DNA of 56,415 nucleotides from Alcaligenaceae bacterium (GCA_947378965.1 CANCMG010000015.1:1-56415); one strand, 5' to 3'; shown: positions 42,487 to 51,505, numbered from the stretch's first letter. The notes: generated by a model from the sequence alone, not told the origin. Numbers and translations: made by a program.

Positions 42487-42660
42487 TATTTGTTGAATAA
42501 TCGTGTTCACGAACAATAACCGTGTTCACGAACAATAACCATGTTCACAAACAGCTAAGTCGCTTTAATATTTGTAAAACCTTTCTCGCAAACAGCTGAG
42601 CCGCTTTAATATTTGTAAAAATTTTCTTGCAAATAGCCAAACGGTTTTAATATTTTGTCG
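42466..42660. repeat. Decayed 41-base tandem repeats overlapping the corA 3' end
   Basis: Four related copies begin near 42467, 42547, 42588 and 42629. Each runs CAAA-(C/T)AGC-...-CTTTAATATTTG and ends in an A/T-rich tail. Copies two to four are spaced exactly 41 bases; the first is two periods before the second, with the missing slot filled by the GTTCACGAAC units. The first copy includes the corA stop codon, so the array arose by duplication of the gene end. Confidence 0.8.
42505..42552. repeat. Three 19-base units with GTTCACGAAC core
   Basis: GTTCACGAAC at 42505 and 42524 and GTTCACAAAC at 42543, a 19-base period with AATAACCGT as linker. The core is self-complementary at GTTC/GAAC. The units replace one copy of the surrounding 41-base array. 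Confidence 0.8.
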
Positions 42661-42697
42661 TGGTAGTATTTTTAATAACCTTTACTCGAACATCTCA

Positions 42698-43267
42698 ATG
42701 ACCTGTCATACTAAATTTCTGGCTCGCTCTCTGCTTGTTTTGGCTCTGTTTTGCGTGATTAGCTTTGGATTTGATGTGAGTGTGATTCGCCCTGCTCGGG
42801 GCTCTGGTCAATTTACGTTGACGGGCAAAATTGTTCAGGTCTCTGACGGTGACACCATCAATATTTTGGTGGGTCAGCAAACGCATCGGATTCGACTGGC
42901 TAGTATCGATGCGCCAGAAACCGCTCATGGCAGTGCCCGCCCAGGCCAACCTTATGGCGAGGCCTCACGTAAACATCTTGCCGAGCATGTTGCAGGTAAA
43001 ACTCTGACGCTGATTTGTTTTGAAAAAGATCGCTATGAACGCGATGTCTGTGACGTCCCAGTCGGGGATACCACCGCCAATCGCCTGCAGGTTCAGCACG
43101 GGATGGCTTGGGCCAATCAGCAAGGGGGGGGCAAATATTTGCGCGATCACTCGCTACCTGAGCTTGAAAAAAAGGCTAAGCAAGCCAAGCTAGGATTATG
43201 GGCAGAGCCTCACGCCATCGCCCCTTGGGTGTGGCGCTTTGATTGCTGGCAAAAGCAAAAATGCTGA
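42698..43267 (+). CDS. Thermonuclease (SNase)-family nuclease
   Basis: A 189-residue staphylococcal-nuclease-like protein with an N-terminal hydrophobic anchor or signal (LLVLALFCVISFGFDVSVI). The active site is intact: metal-binding Asp in VSDGDTI, Arg in HRIRLASIDAPE, Glu in APETA, and the second Arg in DRYERDV. LGLWAEPHAIAPWVWR is the usual C-terminal motif. It degrades DNA or RNA in a Ca2+-dependent manner, probably in the periplasm. It overlaps an upstream frame of the next gene; physical linkage to the peptide importer may be coincidental. Confidence 0.9.
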   Translation: MTCHTKFLARSLLVLALFCVISFGFDVSVIRPARGSGQFTLTGKIVQVSDGDTINILVGQQTHRIRLASIDAPETAHGSARPGQPYGEASRKHLAEHVAGKTLTLICFEKDRYERDVCDVPVGDTTANRLQVQHGMAWANQQGGGKYLRDHSLPELEKKAKQAKLGLWAEPHAIAPWVWRFDCWQKQKC

Positions 43268-43338
43268 AAGTGCAAACAGCATTGGACTTTGCCCAGCTGC
43301 CCCACAGTTGGTGGTGTGGCAGACGCGACATCGTGCAA

Positions 43339-45624
43339 ATGTCAGTGAGCGGAGCATTACTGCGGTATGTTGCTGCGATACCAATTTCGTCACTATTGTT
43401 AAAGTTTGCCGCTTTGTTATCACTGGGCGCGCTAGCTGCTTGTGGCCCTCAGGGCCTTGAGTCACCAATCAATAGCCCTTACGCCGCGGGCGCTGACAAT
43501 CAAAACGTGTTGTACACCGCGTTTACGCAACGCTCGCCTAAGTTTTTGGATCCCGCCAAATCGTACTCAACAGACGAAACCCCGTATACCTATAATATTT
43601 ACGAACCTTTATATGGCTATCACTATCTCAAACGCCCCTATGTCTTGACGCCGCGCACAGCGGCCGCGGTGTCTGAGCCGAGTTTTGTGGATCAGGCTGG
43701 CAACACCTTGCCCACCAATGCACCGGCGAAAGATATCGCAGAAAGCATCTACGACATCAAATTACGCCGCGGCATTTTGTATCAACCGCACCCCGTCTTT
43801 GCCAGGCAAGCAGATGGCCGTTTTAGCTATTGGCCGCTTGAGGATCAGGCGCTAAAAGATAAGTTTGTGATCGGTGATTTTAAACAGACGGGTACGCGTG
43901 AATTAACGGCCTTTGATTATGTCTATGCGCTTCGTAGGCTGGCAAGCCCACGCGTGGCGTCGCCTATTTTTTCAACGCTCGCTGACCACGTTGTTGGGAT
44001 GCAAGCCTACGGCAAACGTCTGCGTGAAATCGATACGAGCCTGCGCAAAGATCTGCCGCCTGGCTCTCGAGATTTGCCGTGGCTCGATTTGCGTGAAGCG
44101 GGCTTCTCGGGCGTCGAGGCGCTTGACGAGCACACCTTGCGTATCCGCGTTAAAGGCTTGTATCCGCAGTTCAAGTACTGGTTGGCGATGACGTTTGTTG
44201 CCCCCATCCCTTGGGAGGCAGATCGCTTTTATAGCCAGCCTGGCATGGCGCAACGTAATCTATCGTTGAATTATTGGCCCGTGGGCACTGGGCCCTATAT
44301 GTTGGCGGAGTCGTTACAAAATCGTCGCCATGTGTTGGTGCGTAATCCTAATTTTCGTGGCGAGCCTTACCCTTGCGAAGGTGAGCCTCAAGATCAGGCG
44401 GTTGGGTTATTAGCCGATTGCGGTAAGCGCACGCCGTTTATCGACAAGATTGTTTTTAATATTGAAAAAGAAAGTATCCCCTTGCAAGGTAAGTTTATGC
44501 AAGGCTACTACGATATCCCGCAGGTGGATCGTGGCGATGCGGGGGTGGCCATGTTGGTGGCAGCCGGCGACTCGGCAGCAAAAGCGACACTCTATGCCGA
44601 GCATGGTATCCAATTGCCCACCACCGTTGAAGCGCAAATGCAGTACTTTGGATTTAACTGGAAAGACCCCGTGGTGGGCCTGGGTGACACGCCCGAGCAG
44701 CAAGTGCGTAATCGTAAGTTACGACAAGCGCTAAGTATTGTCTTTAACTGGGAAGAGTACGTTGCAATTTTTCAAAACGACCAGGCGCAGGTGGCACAGG
44801 GGCCGATACCGCCGGGGATCTTAGGGTATCAGGCCGGGGCCGAGGGCATTAATCGCGTGGTGTATGACGTCAAAGACGGCAAGCCTGTACGCAAATCGCT
44901 AGAGCAAGCACGCGCGCTGTTAGCCGAGGCGGGCTACCCCAATGGTCGTGATGCACGCACTGGCGAACCGCTGGTATTGCATTTTGATTCAGCGAGTGGT
45001 GTGGGTGGGTCAAGCCCGACGCTTGACTGGATGCGACGTCAGTTTGCGCTGCTGGGTGTGCAGTTTGACGTGCGCGCGACTGACTACAACCGCTTTCAAG
45101 AAAAGATGGCACGCGGTGTGGCGCAAATGTATATGTGGGGTTGGGTGGCTGATTACCCTGATGCCGAAAACTTTTTGTTTTTGTTGTACGGCCCAAATAT
45201 CAAGGCAGGTAAGGGTGGTGAAAATGCTTCGAACTATGTCAACGCTGCCTACGATGCTTTGTTTGAAAAAATGCGTGATTTACCTGATGGTTCTGAAAAA
45301 GAACAGGTGATCGCGCAGATGATTCAAATATTGCAAGAGGATGCCCCCTGGATGTTTGGCTTGTTTCCCAAATCGGGCGGGGCGTTTCAGCAATGGGTGG
45401 GTAATGCAAAGCCTACGCAGATGGTGCGTAATACCTTACAGTACATGAAGATAGACCCGGTGCTGCGAAGTCAAAAAATTGCTGAATGGAACCCGCCGGT
45501 TTGGTGGCCCGTGGTGTTAGGTGCGTTGTTGTTGTGTGCGATCGTCTGGCCTGCCTGGCGCGCCGTGCGTCGACAAGATCGACAAACTGCCTTTGGTGAT
45601 GTCGCTAAAGAGGGTGCGCGATGA
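43339..45624 (+). CDS. YejA-like peptide ABC transporter binding lipoprotein
   Basis: A 761-residue solute receptor of the peptide/oligopeptide class. The ATG at 43339 opens a lipoprotein signal (FAALLSLGALAAC), Cys being the lipid attachment site; in-frame starts at 43243 and 43261 add 26-32 non-signal residues. The SBP_bac_5 fold is seen in YEPLYGYHYLKRPYVLTPRTAAA, YWPVGTGPYML and RKLRQALSIVFNWEEYV. It is longer than E. coli YejA (about 600) and ends with a transmembrane helix (PVVLGALLLCAIVWPAWRAV), so it is anchored at both ends. Its stop overlaps the permease start (ATGA). Confidence 0.85.
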   Translation: MSVSGALLRYVAAIPISSLLLKFAALLSLGALAACGPQGLESPINSPYAAGADNQNVLYTAFTQRSPKFLDPAKSYSTDETPYTYNIYEPLYGYHYLKRPYVLTPRTAAAVSEPSFVDQAGNTLPTNAPAKDIAESIYDIKLRRGILYQPHPVFARQADGRFSYWPLEDQALKDKFVIGDFKQTGTRELTAFDYVYALRRLASPRVASPIFSTLADHVVGMQAYGKRLREIDTSLRKDLPPGSRDLPWLDLREAGFSGVEALDEHTLRIRVKGLYPQFKYWLAMTFVAPIPWEADRFYSQPGMAQRNLSLNYWPVGTGPYMLAESLQNRRHVLVRNPNFRGEPYPCEGEPQDQAVGLLADCGKRTPFIDKIVFNIEKESIPLQGKFMQGYYDIPQVDRGDAGVAMLVAAGDSAAKATLYAEHGIQLPTTVEAQMQYFGFNWKDPVVGLGDTPEQQVRNRKLRQALSIVFNWEEYVAIFQNDQAQVAQGPIPPGILGYQAGAEGINRVVYDVKDGKPVRKSLEQARALLAEAGYPNGRDARTGEPLVLHFDSASGVGGSSPTLDWMRRQFALLGVQFDVRATDYNRFQEKMARGVAQMYMWGWVADYPDAENFLFLLYGPNIKAGKGGENASNYVNAAYDALFEKMRDLPDGSEKEQVIAQMIQILQEDAPWMFGLFPKSGGAFQQWVGNAKPTQMVRNTLQYMKIDPVLRSQKIAEWNPPVWWPVVLGALLLCAIVWPAWRAVRRQDRQTAFGDVAKEGAR

Positions 45625-46598
45625 TTGGCTACATTATTCGACGCTTGCTTTACGGTGTGTTGATTTTGATCGGTGTGAATCTCTTCACCTTTATTTTGTT
45701 TTTTGCCGTTAATACGCCTGATGACATGGCACGTCTGGCCATTGGTGGGCAACGCGTCAGCGCCGATGCAGTCGAAAAATGGAAAATAGAACGTGGGTAC
45801 GACAAACCTTTATTTTTGAACGTCAAACAAGACGGCATCAAACAATACACCGAAACGATTTTTTATCAGCGCTCGGTGCCCTTACTCACGTTTGATTTTG
45901 GTGCCTCAGATGAGGGTCGCGATATTAGTCGTGAAATCAAAGCCCGCATGTGGCCAAGCTTGGCGCTCGCGGTACCCACCTTTGTCTTGGGCCTGGCGCT
46001 GAGTATTGCGTTTTCGCTCGTGTTGGTGTTCTTTCGAACAACAGCACTTGATTTTTGGGGCGTCGTGGTGTGTGTTGTGATGCTCTCGATTTCAAGCTTG
46101 TTTTATATCATCGCGGGGCAATGGTTGTTTTCAAAAATATTAAGGCTTGTGCCGTATTCGGGCTTTGCTGGCGGCTGGGATACGCTTAAGTTTTTAGCCT
46201 TACCCATCATCGTGGCGGTGATTGCGGGATTAGGGTCTGAGGCCCGGTTTTTGCGAAGCTTATTTTTAGAAGAGGTCGGTAAAGATTATGTGCGTACCGC
46301 GCGTGCAAAGGGCTTAAGCGAGCGCGTGGTGCTGTTCAAGCATGTCTTGCGTAATGCGCTGTTACCTATCTTGACGGGTGCCGTCGCCTCGCTTCCTTTG
46401 TTGTTTATGGGTAGTTTGATTGCCGAATCATTTTTTGGGATCCCAGGCCTTGGTAGCTATACGCTTGATGCACTCAGTGGTCAGGATTTTTCAATCGTAC
46501 GCGCCATGGTGTTTTTGGGTTCGTCTTTGTATATCGTCGGTCTGATCATGGCTGATATCTCGTACACGCTCGCCGATCCGCGCGTGCGCTTCGAGTAA
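45621..46598 (+). CDS. YejB-like ABC transporter permease
   Basis: A 325-residue permease of the DppB/OppB class with a long periplasmic N-terminal loop after the first helix and five further helices. The EAA-like loop is RTARAKGLSERVVLFKHVLRNALLP. It starts on the receptor's stop codon and is followed by the fused permease-ATPase gene after five bases. It forms one half of the translocation pore. Confidence 0.9.
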   Translation: MIGYIIRRLLYGVLILIGVNLFTFILFFAVNTPDDMARLAIGGQRVSADAVEKWKIERGYDKPLFLNVKQDGIKQYTETIFYQRSVPLLTFDFGASDEGRDISREIKARMWPSLALAVPTFVLGLALSIAFSLVLVFFRTTALDFWGVVVCVVMLSISSLFYIIAGQWLFSKILRLVPYSGFAGGWDTLKFLALPIIVAVIAGLGSEARFLRSLFLEEVGKDYVRTARAKGLSERVVLFKHVLRNALLPILTGAVASLPLLFMGSLIAESFFGIPGLGSYTLDALSGQDFSIVRAMVFLGSSLYIVGLIMADISYTLADPRVRFE

Positions 46599-46603
46599 CG
46601 ATC

Positions 46604-49600
46604 ATGCCTAAAATTATTTTTCTCTGGACGGATATTGCGCTCTTTGCGCTGTTGCTCGCGGTGCTGGGATATGGCTACTATGCGTCGCGTTCGCCAGCGC
46701 TGCGTGCTACGTGGGGTAGAGTCGCGCGCAATACCCCCGCGATGTGTTCGGCCGTGGTGCTGTTAGTGTTTGTTGTGATTGGTTTGCTTGACTCGCTGCA
46801 TTATCAGCCGCGCTTGCCACCGGTGGTGGCTGCGTCCAGTGCGGCGTCTGCTACCGCTTCGCCTGGCGCGAGTCCGTCGGCTACGACAGCAACGACGCCT
46901 ACGACGCCTACGACAGCAACGACAGCAACGACAGCAACGACAGCAACGACAGCAACGACAGCAACGACAGCAACGACAGCAACGACAGCTACGACAGCAA
47001 CGACAGCAACGACAGCTACGACAGCAACGACAGCAACGACAGCAACGACAGCAACGACAGCAACGACAACTACCGCAGCGACCGCAGCGGCTGCTCCGAT
47101 TTACGCTCCAAAAGTCATGTCGCTGCTCGACGCCTTGCTCGAAGATACGGCGTTTGCACGACCTGAAAAAACTTATTCAGCTCCGTTGGCCTGGCTGCAA
47201 TATACAAAAGAGTCGATTTTGCAAGAGGGCGGTGAGCCGCGCCGAGATTTTCCGCGGCTGCGGTTTGGCGGTAAACATCTGACGGCACCAGACGATCAGT
47301 GGGGTGCCGACGTCACGAAACGCTTACTGCTTGGGCTGTTGGTTGGCTTGCTGGTCGCCTGCTCAGTGGTTGTGTTGACGCTAAGTTTGGTCGGGCGTGG
47401 CCGTCGAGAAGCACTTGCATCCGAACAAGACGTTGAGTCGCAACAACCTCATGACCCTCAGCACTCAGCTGGGCCTGCGCCAGAGCGGGCGCGGGTGGCC
47501 TTTGCGCTCCAAGTGTGGCGCGGTGACACTGAAATCCCCTGGCGTGCCATCCTAATCACAACGACGTTGTTGTGCTTGCTGTTTGGTGCGGTGTTCGGCT
47601 TGGCGTCTGGGTATCACGTGCTTGGCACCGACCGCACCGGTAACGACGTGTTGTGGCAAGCCTTAAAAAGTATCCGCACGGCGTGGGTGATCGGTAGCTT
47701 AGCAACCGTTGCCATGTTGCCGCCCGCATTGATTTTTGGGATTGCAGCAGGCTATTTCAAAGGGTGGATCGATGATGTGATCCAGTACCTCTACACCACG
47801 TTAACCTCAATCCCAGGTGTGTTGTTAATCGGCGCTTGTGTGTTGATGATGCAGGTCTACATCGATACCCACCCCGGCATGTTTCCAACCTCGGCACAGC
47901 GCGCCGACCTGCGTTTGTTTTTACTCTGTATGATTTTGGGCTTAACCGGCTGGTCGGGCTTGTGCCGCTTATTGCGTGCCGAGGCGCTGAAGCTGCGCGA
48001 GCTTGAATACGTGCAGGCAGCCCGCGCGTTCGGGATCTCACATGCGCGCATCATGGCGCGTCACCTATTGCCTAATGTGATGCATATCGTACTCATTACG
48101 GTCGTGCTGCAATTTTCAGGGCTGGTGCTGTACGAGGCTGTCTTATCGTATTTAGGAATCGGTGTCGATCCTAGTATGAACTCGTTTGGGTCGATGATCG
48201 AGAAGGCGCGTCTAGAGATGTCGCGCGATCCGATGATCTGGTGGAATTTGCTCACAGCTTTTCTATTTATGTTGGCTTTAGTGTTATCAGCCAATTTATT
48301 TTCTGATGCGGTTCGTGATGCGTTTGATCCGCGAACCAGGGCGTTCAGACCCAAGCGCTTTAAGCTGAGCGCTCGATCTTCAGTTTCAGGTTCAGGTTCA
48401 GGTTCAAGTTCAAGTTCAAGTTCAAGTTCAAGTTCAAGTTCAGGTTCAGGTTCAGGTTCAAGTTCAAGTTCAAGTTCAAGTTCAGGTTCAAGTTCAAGTT
48501 CAAGTTCAAGTTCAGGTTCAGGTTCAAGTTCAAGTTCAAGTTCAAGTTCAAGTTCAGCGGCCGTAACGGCGTTCGACCAATCAACGGCGACCCTCGCGCC
48601 TCAGTCGCCAATGGTGGCTAGCTCGGCACCTTCCCTCGATGGGACAACGATTGGAACAACCTCACCAGTCATGTCTGTGGTGTTAAACGTCACCGACCTC
48701 GACATCGCAATCGACACAGACGATCAAGTCCGTTTTGCCGTCAAAGCCTTAGCTCTGACCATTCATCGCGGTGAAACTTTTGCGTTAGTGGGCGAGTCGG
48801 GGTCGGGTAAAAGTATGACCGCGATGGCGTTGATGCGTTTGTTGCCAGAGGCCTTACGTGTGGTGGGCGGGCGAGTCGATCTTCAAGGCACAGATTTAAC
48901 GCGTCTCTCTGAAGCGGCGATGCGTTCGGTGCGCGGCGCACGTGCGGGCATGATTTTTCAAGAGCCAGGCACAAGTTTGAATCCTGTGATGCGCATTGGC
49001 GAGCAAATCCTTGAACCCATCGAGCGGCACACTGCGTTACGCGGTGCACAAGCCCGCGCACGTGCTGTGCAGTGGTTAGGCCGCGTTGGTATCCCCGATC
49101 CAGAGGTTCGCATCGATGATTACCCCTTCCAGTTCTCTGGTGGGCAAAAACAGCGAATCATGATTGCGATTGCGCTGGCAGCTGAACCTGAGTTGTTGAT
49201 CGCAGATGAACCGACGACTGCACTGGATGTGACAGTGCAGGCGCAAGTGTTGGCCTTACTGGCAGATATCCAAAAAGAAATGGGGATGGCGGTATTGCTG
49301 ATTACGCACGATCTGGCGGTTGTGCGTCACGTGGCGGATACTGTTGCATTGATGCGCTATGGCGAGATCGTTGAAACGGCGCCTGCCGAGCAGTTTTTTG
49401 CCTCGCCTAAACATCCTTACGCACGTGAACTGTTTGACGCGATCCCCACGTTTGCCAAGCGTGGGCGGGCCCTGTCGGCGCAAGGGCAAGTGCGCGAGGG
49501 CCTTGGGCGCTCAGGATCTGATCTCGGTTTGGCGAGTGTGGCTCAATCAAGTATTTTGCAGGTGAAGGAAACTGAGGTGATGTCGAACGCTAAGTTGAGG

Positions 49601-50440
49601 TCCGAGCCTATCAGCGAAGCGACTGAGATCTTGCGCGTTGAACAACTGCAGGTGCACTACCCAATTCGTAAAGGGCTGTTGCGCAGAATCGTGGCCTACA
49701 ACAAGGTGGTGCAAGGCGTCAGCTTCACGCTGCACGCCAACGAAACGCTAGCGCTAGTGGGCGGCTCGGGGTGCGGCAAGACAACCGTTGCCAAAGCCTT
49801 ACTCAGGTTATTAGACGGGAGTGCTTCGATCAAAGGTTCTGCTGTCGTTGAGCACGCCAATATTTTGCAAGCCTCCGGTGCCACGCTCAAAGCCTTGCGT
49901 GGTCAAATTCAAATCGTGTTTCAAGATCCTTTTGCTTCGCTTGACCCACGCATGCGAGTGGGTGCCATTTTGCAAGAAGGGATCGCTGCGCTTCGCCCTG
50001 AGTGGTCGGTGGCTGAGCAGGCGCGCCGCATTGCTTATCTGCTTGAGCGCGTTGGCTTACCAGAGAACTCTGCGTTGCGGTATCCGCACGAATTTTCGGG
50101 TGGGCAGCGCCAACGTATTGCGATTGCACGCGCGCTCGCGGTTGAACCGAAGATTTTGATACTTGATGAGCCCACCTCAGCACTGGATGTCTCTGTGCAG
50201 GCCCAAATTCTTGATCTCTTGCAAGATCTGCAACGCGAAACCGGCATGGCATATTTGTTTATCACGCATAATTTTGGGGTGGTTGAATACTTTGCCGATC
50301 GTGTGGCGGTGATGGACGCAGGGCATATCGTTGAATTAGGTACAGCTGCGCAAGTGTTGCAGGTACCTTCTCATGCCGTGACCAAAGAACTGTTAGCAGC
50401 AGTGCCACGGCTTGAGTTTGTGGTCCCGGGGGGGCGCTGA
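46604..50440 (+). CDS. Fused YejE-type permease and YejF-type double ATPase (1278 aa)
   Basis: One open frame joins three modules normally encoded by two genes. Residues 1-590 are the DppC/YejE permease, with HVLGTDRTGNDVLWQAL and the EAA loop ARAFGISHARIMARHLLPN; a Thr/Ala repeat at about 93-155 fills a periplasmic loop. A Ser/Gly repeat occupies about 595-651. ATPase 1 follows with Walker A GESGSGKS near 728 and signature FSGGQKQR near 844. ATPase 2 has GGSGCGKTT near 1052 and FSGGQRQR near 1164. An internal ATG at 48671 lacks a clear ribosome site, so expression as a fusion is likely. In E. coli the yejABEF system takes up microcin C-type peptides; that substrate is inference. All catalytic motifs look intact. 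Confidence 0.85.
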   Translation: MPKIIFLWTDIALFALLLAVLGYGYYASRSPALRATWGRVARNTPAMCSAVVLLVFVVIGLLDSLHYQPRLPPVVAASSAASATASPGASPSATTATTPTTPTTATTATTATTATTATTATTATTATTATTATTATTATTATTATTATTATTATTTTAATAAAAPIYAPKVMSLLDALLEDTAFARPEKTYSAPLAWLQYTKESILQEGGEPRRDFPRLRFGGKHLTAPDDQWGADVTKRLLLGLLVGLLVACSVVVLTLSLVGRGRREALASEQDVESQQPHDPQHSAGPAPERARVAFALQVWRGDTEIPWRAILITTTLLCLLFGAVFGLASGYHVLGTDRTGNDVLWQALKSIRTAWVIGSLATVAMLPPALIFGIAAGYFKGWIDDVIQYLYTTLTSIPGVLLIGACVLMMQVYIDTHPGMFPTSAQRADLRLFLLCMILGLTGWSGLCRLLRAEALKLRELEYVQAARAFGISHARIMARHLLPNVMHIVLITVVLQFSGLVLYEAVLSYLGIGVDPSMNSFGSMIEKARLEMSRDPMIWWNLLTAFLFMLALVLSANLFSDAVRDAFDPRTRAFRPKRFKLSARSSVSGSGSGSSSSSSSSSSSSSGSGSGSSSSSSSSSGSSSSSSSSSGSGSSSSSSSSSSSAAVTAFDQSTATLAPQSPMVASSAPSLDGTTIGTTSPVMSVVLNVTDLDIAIDTDDQVRFAVKALALTIHRGETFALVGESGSGKSMTAMALMRLLPEALRVVGGRVDLQGTDLTRLSEAAMRSVRGARAGMIFQEPGTSLNPVMRIGEQILEPIERHTALRGAQARARAVQWLGRVGIPDPEVRIDDYPFQFSGGQKQRIMIAIALAAEPELLIADEPTTALDVTVQAQVLALLADIQKEMGMAVLLITHDLAVVRHVADTVALMRYGEIVETAPAEQFFASPKHPYARELFDAIPTFAKRGRALSAQGQVREGLGRSGSDLGLASVAQSSILQVKETEVMSNAKLRSEPISEATEILRVEQLQVHYPIRKGLLRRIVAYNKVVQGVSFTLHANETLALVGGSGCGKTTVAKALLRLLDGSASIKGSAVVEHANILQASGATLKALRGQIQIVFQDPFASLDPRMRVGAILQEGIAALRPEWSVAEQARRIAYLLERVGLPENSALRYPHEFSGGQRQRIAIARALAVEPKILILDEPTSALDVSVQAQILDLLQDLQRETGMAYLFITHNFGVVEYFADRVAVMDAGHIVELGTAAQVLQVPSHAVTKELLAAVPRLEFVVPGGR
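46882..47070 (+). repeat. In-frame ACGACAGCA nonamer repeat
   Basis: About 20 copies of a nine-base unit encoding Thr-Thr-Ala, with a few proline variants (ACGCCT) and ACAGCT substitutions. It keeps the reading frame and lies in the periplasmic loop between the first and second halves of the permease module. Confidence 0.93.
48389..48556 (+). repeat. In-frame RGTTCA hexamer repeat
   Basis: 168 bases, exactly 28 copies of GGTTCA or AGTTCA, encoding Gly-Ser or Ser-Ser. It bridges the permease and the first ATPase. Blocks of GGTTCA and AGTTCA alternate, a pattern expected from slippage. The two strands both give long ORF shadows. Confidence 0.93.
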
Positions 50441-50453
50441 CAGCCCGCGCGCC

Positions 50454-50522
50454 TTGACCTCCTCCCCGTCCTCCTCCTGTCGGACGTCGCTTACGCGGAA
50501 AGAAACGGAGGTTTCGGCGGCG
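50454..50522 (-). mobile_element. Decayed IS200/IS605-type right-end segment
   Basis: The top strand begins TTGACCTCCTCCCCGTCCT and continues CGTCGCTTACGCGGAAAG, then ACGGAGGTTTCGGCGG, aligning in order with the end at 56268-56335. It lies in the 197-base gap after the Yej-type gene. No transposase frame is next to it. Next to it is an unrelated hairpin GAGGGC/GCCCTC at 50568-50587. Confidence 0.5.
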
Positions 50523-50637
50523 TCAATCCTGGAATAGGCTCGATCATTTCGGCGGACGCAGGTGACTGAGGGCAGCGTTGCGCCCTCCGGTATACTTCAA
50601 AGCTTGAAAAGCGGGTATTTAGCCCCACTTAAGGCTC

Positions 50638-51141
50638 ATGGGACTCAAAGTTTTCGATCTTGAATGCGGTAATCGCCATCTTTTTGAGGGCTGGTTTAGC
50701 TCGCACGAAGATTACGATTCGCAGCAGGCGCGTGGCTTGATCACCTGTCCGCTCTGCCAAAACGACAAAATCGAAAAGCGCTTGTCGGCTCCTCGGATCA
50801 ATGTCGGGCATTTTGACCAACCCCGCCTTGAATCAAACGCTTCTGCTGATGCCGCCGCGGCTGCGCAAGAAACCTCGCGCAGTTTGATCTCTGCCAATCC
50901 TGAAGCCGCCCAACTGATGCAAATGCAGGCCGCTGTCATGCAGCAGATGCGCGAGTTTGTGAGCAAAACTGAAAACGTCGGTGATCGCTTTGCTGACGAA
51001 GCACGTCGTATTCACGAAGGCGAGTCTGACGAGCGCCCAATTCGCGGCACAGCGACGCGTGAAGAACGCGAAGCGTTAGCCGAAGACGGCATTGCCGTCG
51101 TTGCCTTGCCAGATTTTCTGGATACTGATCGAATGCAGTGA
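50638..51141 (+). CDS. DUF1178-family protein
   Basis: A 167-residue cytoplasmic protein. The start [22 protein letters not shown] and a Cys pair in [21 protein letters not shown], likely a zinc ribbon, are family hallmarks. The middle is Ala/Gln/Met-rich and probably helical ([17 protein letters not shown]). AAGG precedes the ATG at the usual distance. The family is common in Alpha- and Betaproteobacteria; its function is unknown. The YkgJ-like gene follows 10 bases after its stop. Confidence 0.9.
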   Translation: MGLKVFDLECGNRHLFEGWFSSHEDYDSQQARGLITCPLCQNDKIEKRLSAPRINVGHFDQPRLESNASADAAAAAQETSRSLISANPEAAQLMQMQAAVMQQMREFVSKTENVGDRFADEARRIHEGESDERPIRGTATREEREALAEDGIAVVALPDFLDTDRMQ

Positions 51142-51151
51142 GTCAAAACTG

Positions 51152-51403
51152 ATGCACTGTCGCCCTGATTGCGGTGCCTGCTGTATCGCGCCCTCGATCA
51201 ACAGCCCCATTCCAGGTATGCCGCAGGGCAAACCGGCGGGTGTACGTTGCGTGCAGCTCTTGCCAGACAATCGCTGTGCGATCTTCGGTCAACCCGAGCG
51301 CCCAGCCTTTTGCGGTGGTTTACAACCCTCAGCAGAGATGTGCGGACCTGATCGAGAGTACGCCATACGCTGGCTTGCTGATCTCGAATGGCAGACGCGG
51401 TAA
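51152..51403 (+). CDS. YkgJ-family cysteine-cluster protein
   Basis: An 83-residue protein beginning [11 protein letters not shown]. Four Cys in the first ten residues and later Cys (VRCVQLL, NRCAIF, AFCGGLQ, MCGPD) form the zinc/iron-chelating pattern of this family. Its true start is the ATG at 51152, since 20 upstream in-frame codons overlap DUF1178 and lack the motif. It is followed by a bidirectional terminator shared with efp. Confidence 0.85.
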   Translation: MHCRPDCGACCIAPSINSPIPGMPQGKPAGVRCVQLLPDNRCAIFGQPERPAFCGGLQPSAEMCGPDREYAIRWLADLEWQTR

Positions 51404-51456
51404 TCGGCGCCAGCTAAGAATCAAACCCCTAGCCACTTTGCCACGAAACAAATAAA

Positions 51457-51483
51457 AAAAGGCCTAACAGCGTTAGGCCTTTT
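51457..51483. terminator. Bidirectional rho-independent terminator
   Basis: AAAAGGCCTAAC pairs perfectly with GTTAGGCCTTTT around a three-base loop, with A-runs before and T-runs after. It ends both the rightward DUF1178/YkgJ transcript and the leftward efp transcript. Confidence 0.95.
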
Positions 51484-51505
51484 TATGACTTAAGACGCGA
51501 ACAAC

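Noticed and set aside
42466-42660. CRISPR array
   Set aside because: Repeats are contiguous and diverged, without unique spacers, and include the corA stop codon; no cas genes.
46779-47282. Plus-strand Arg/Gln repeat frame
   Set aside because: It is a shifted reading of the ACGACAGCA repeat within the permease module; no ribosome site and no conserved part.
48360-48611. Minus-strand frame of alternating Leu-Asn
   Set aside because: It is the complement of the RGTTCA hexamer tract inside the intact fusion gene, so a shadow of the repeat.
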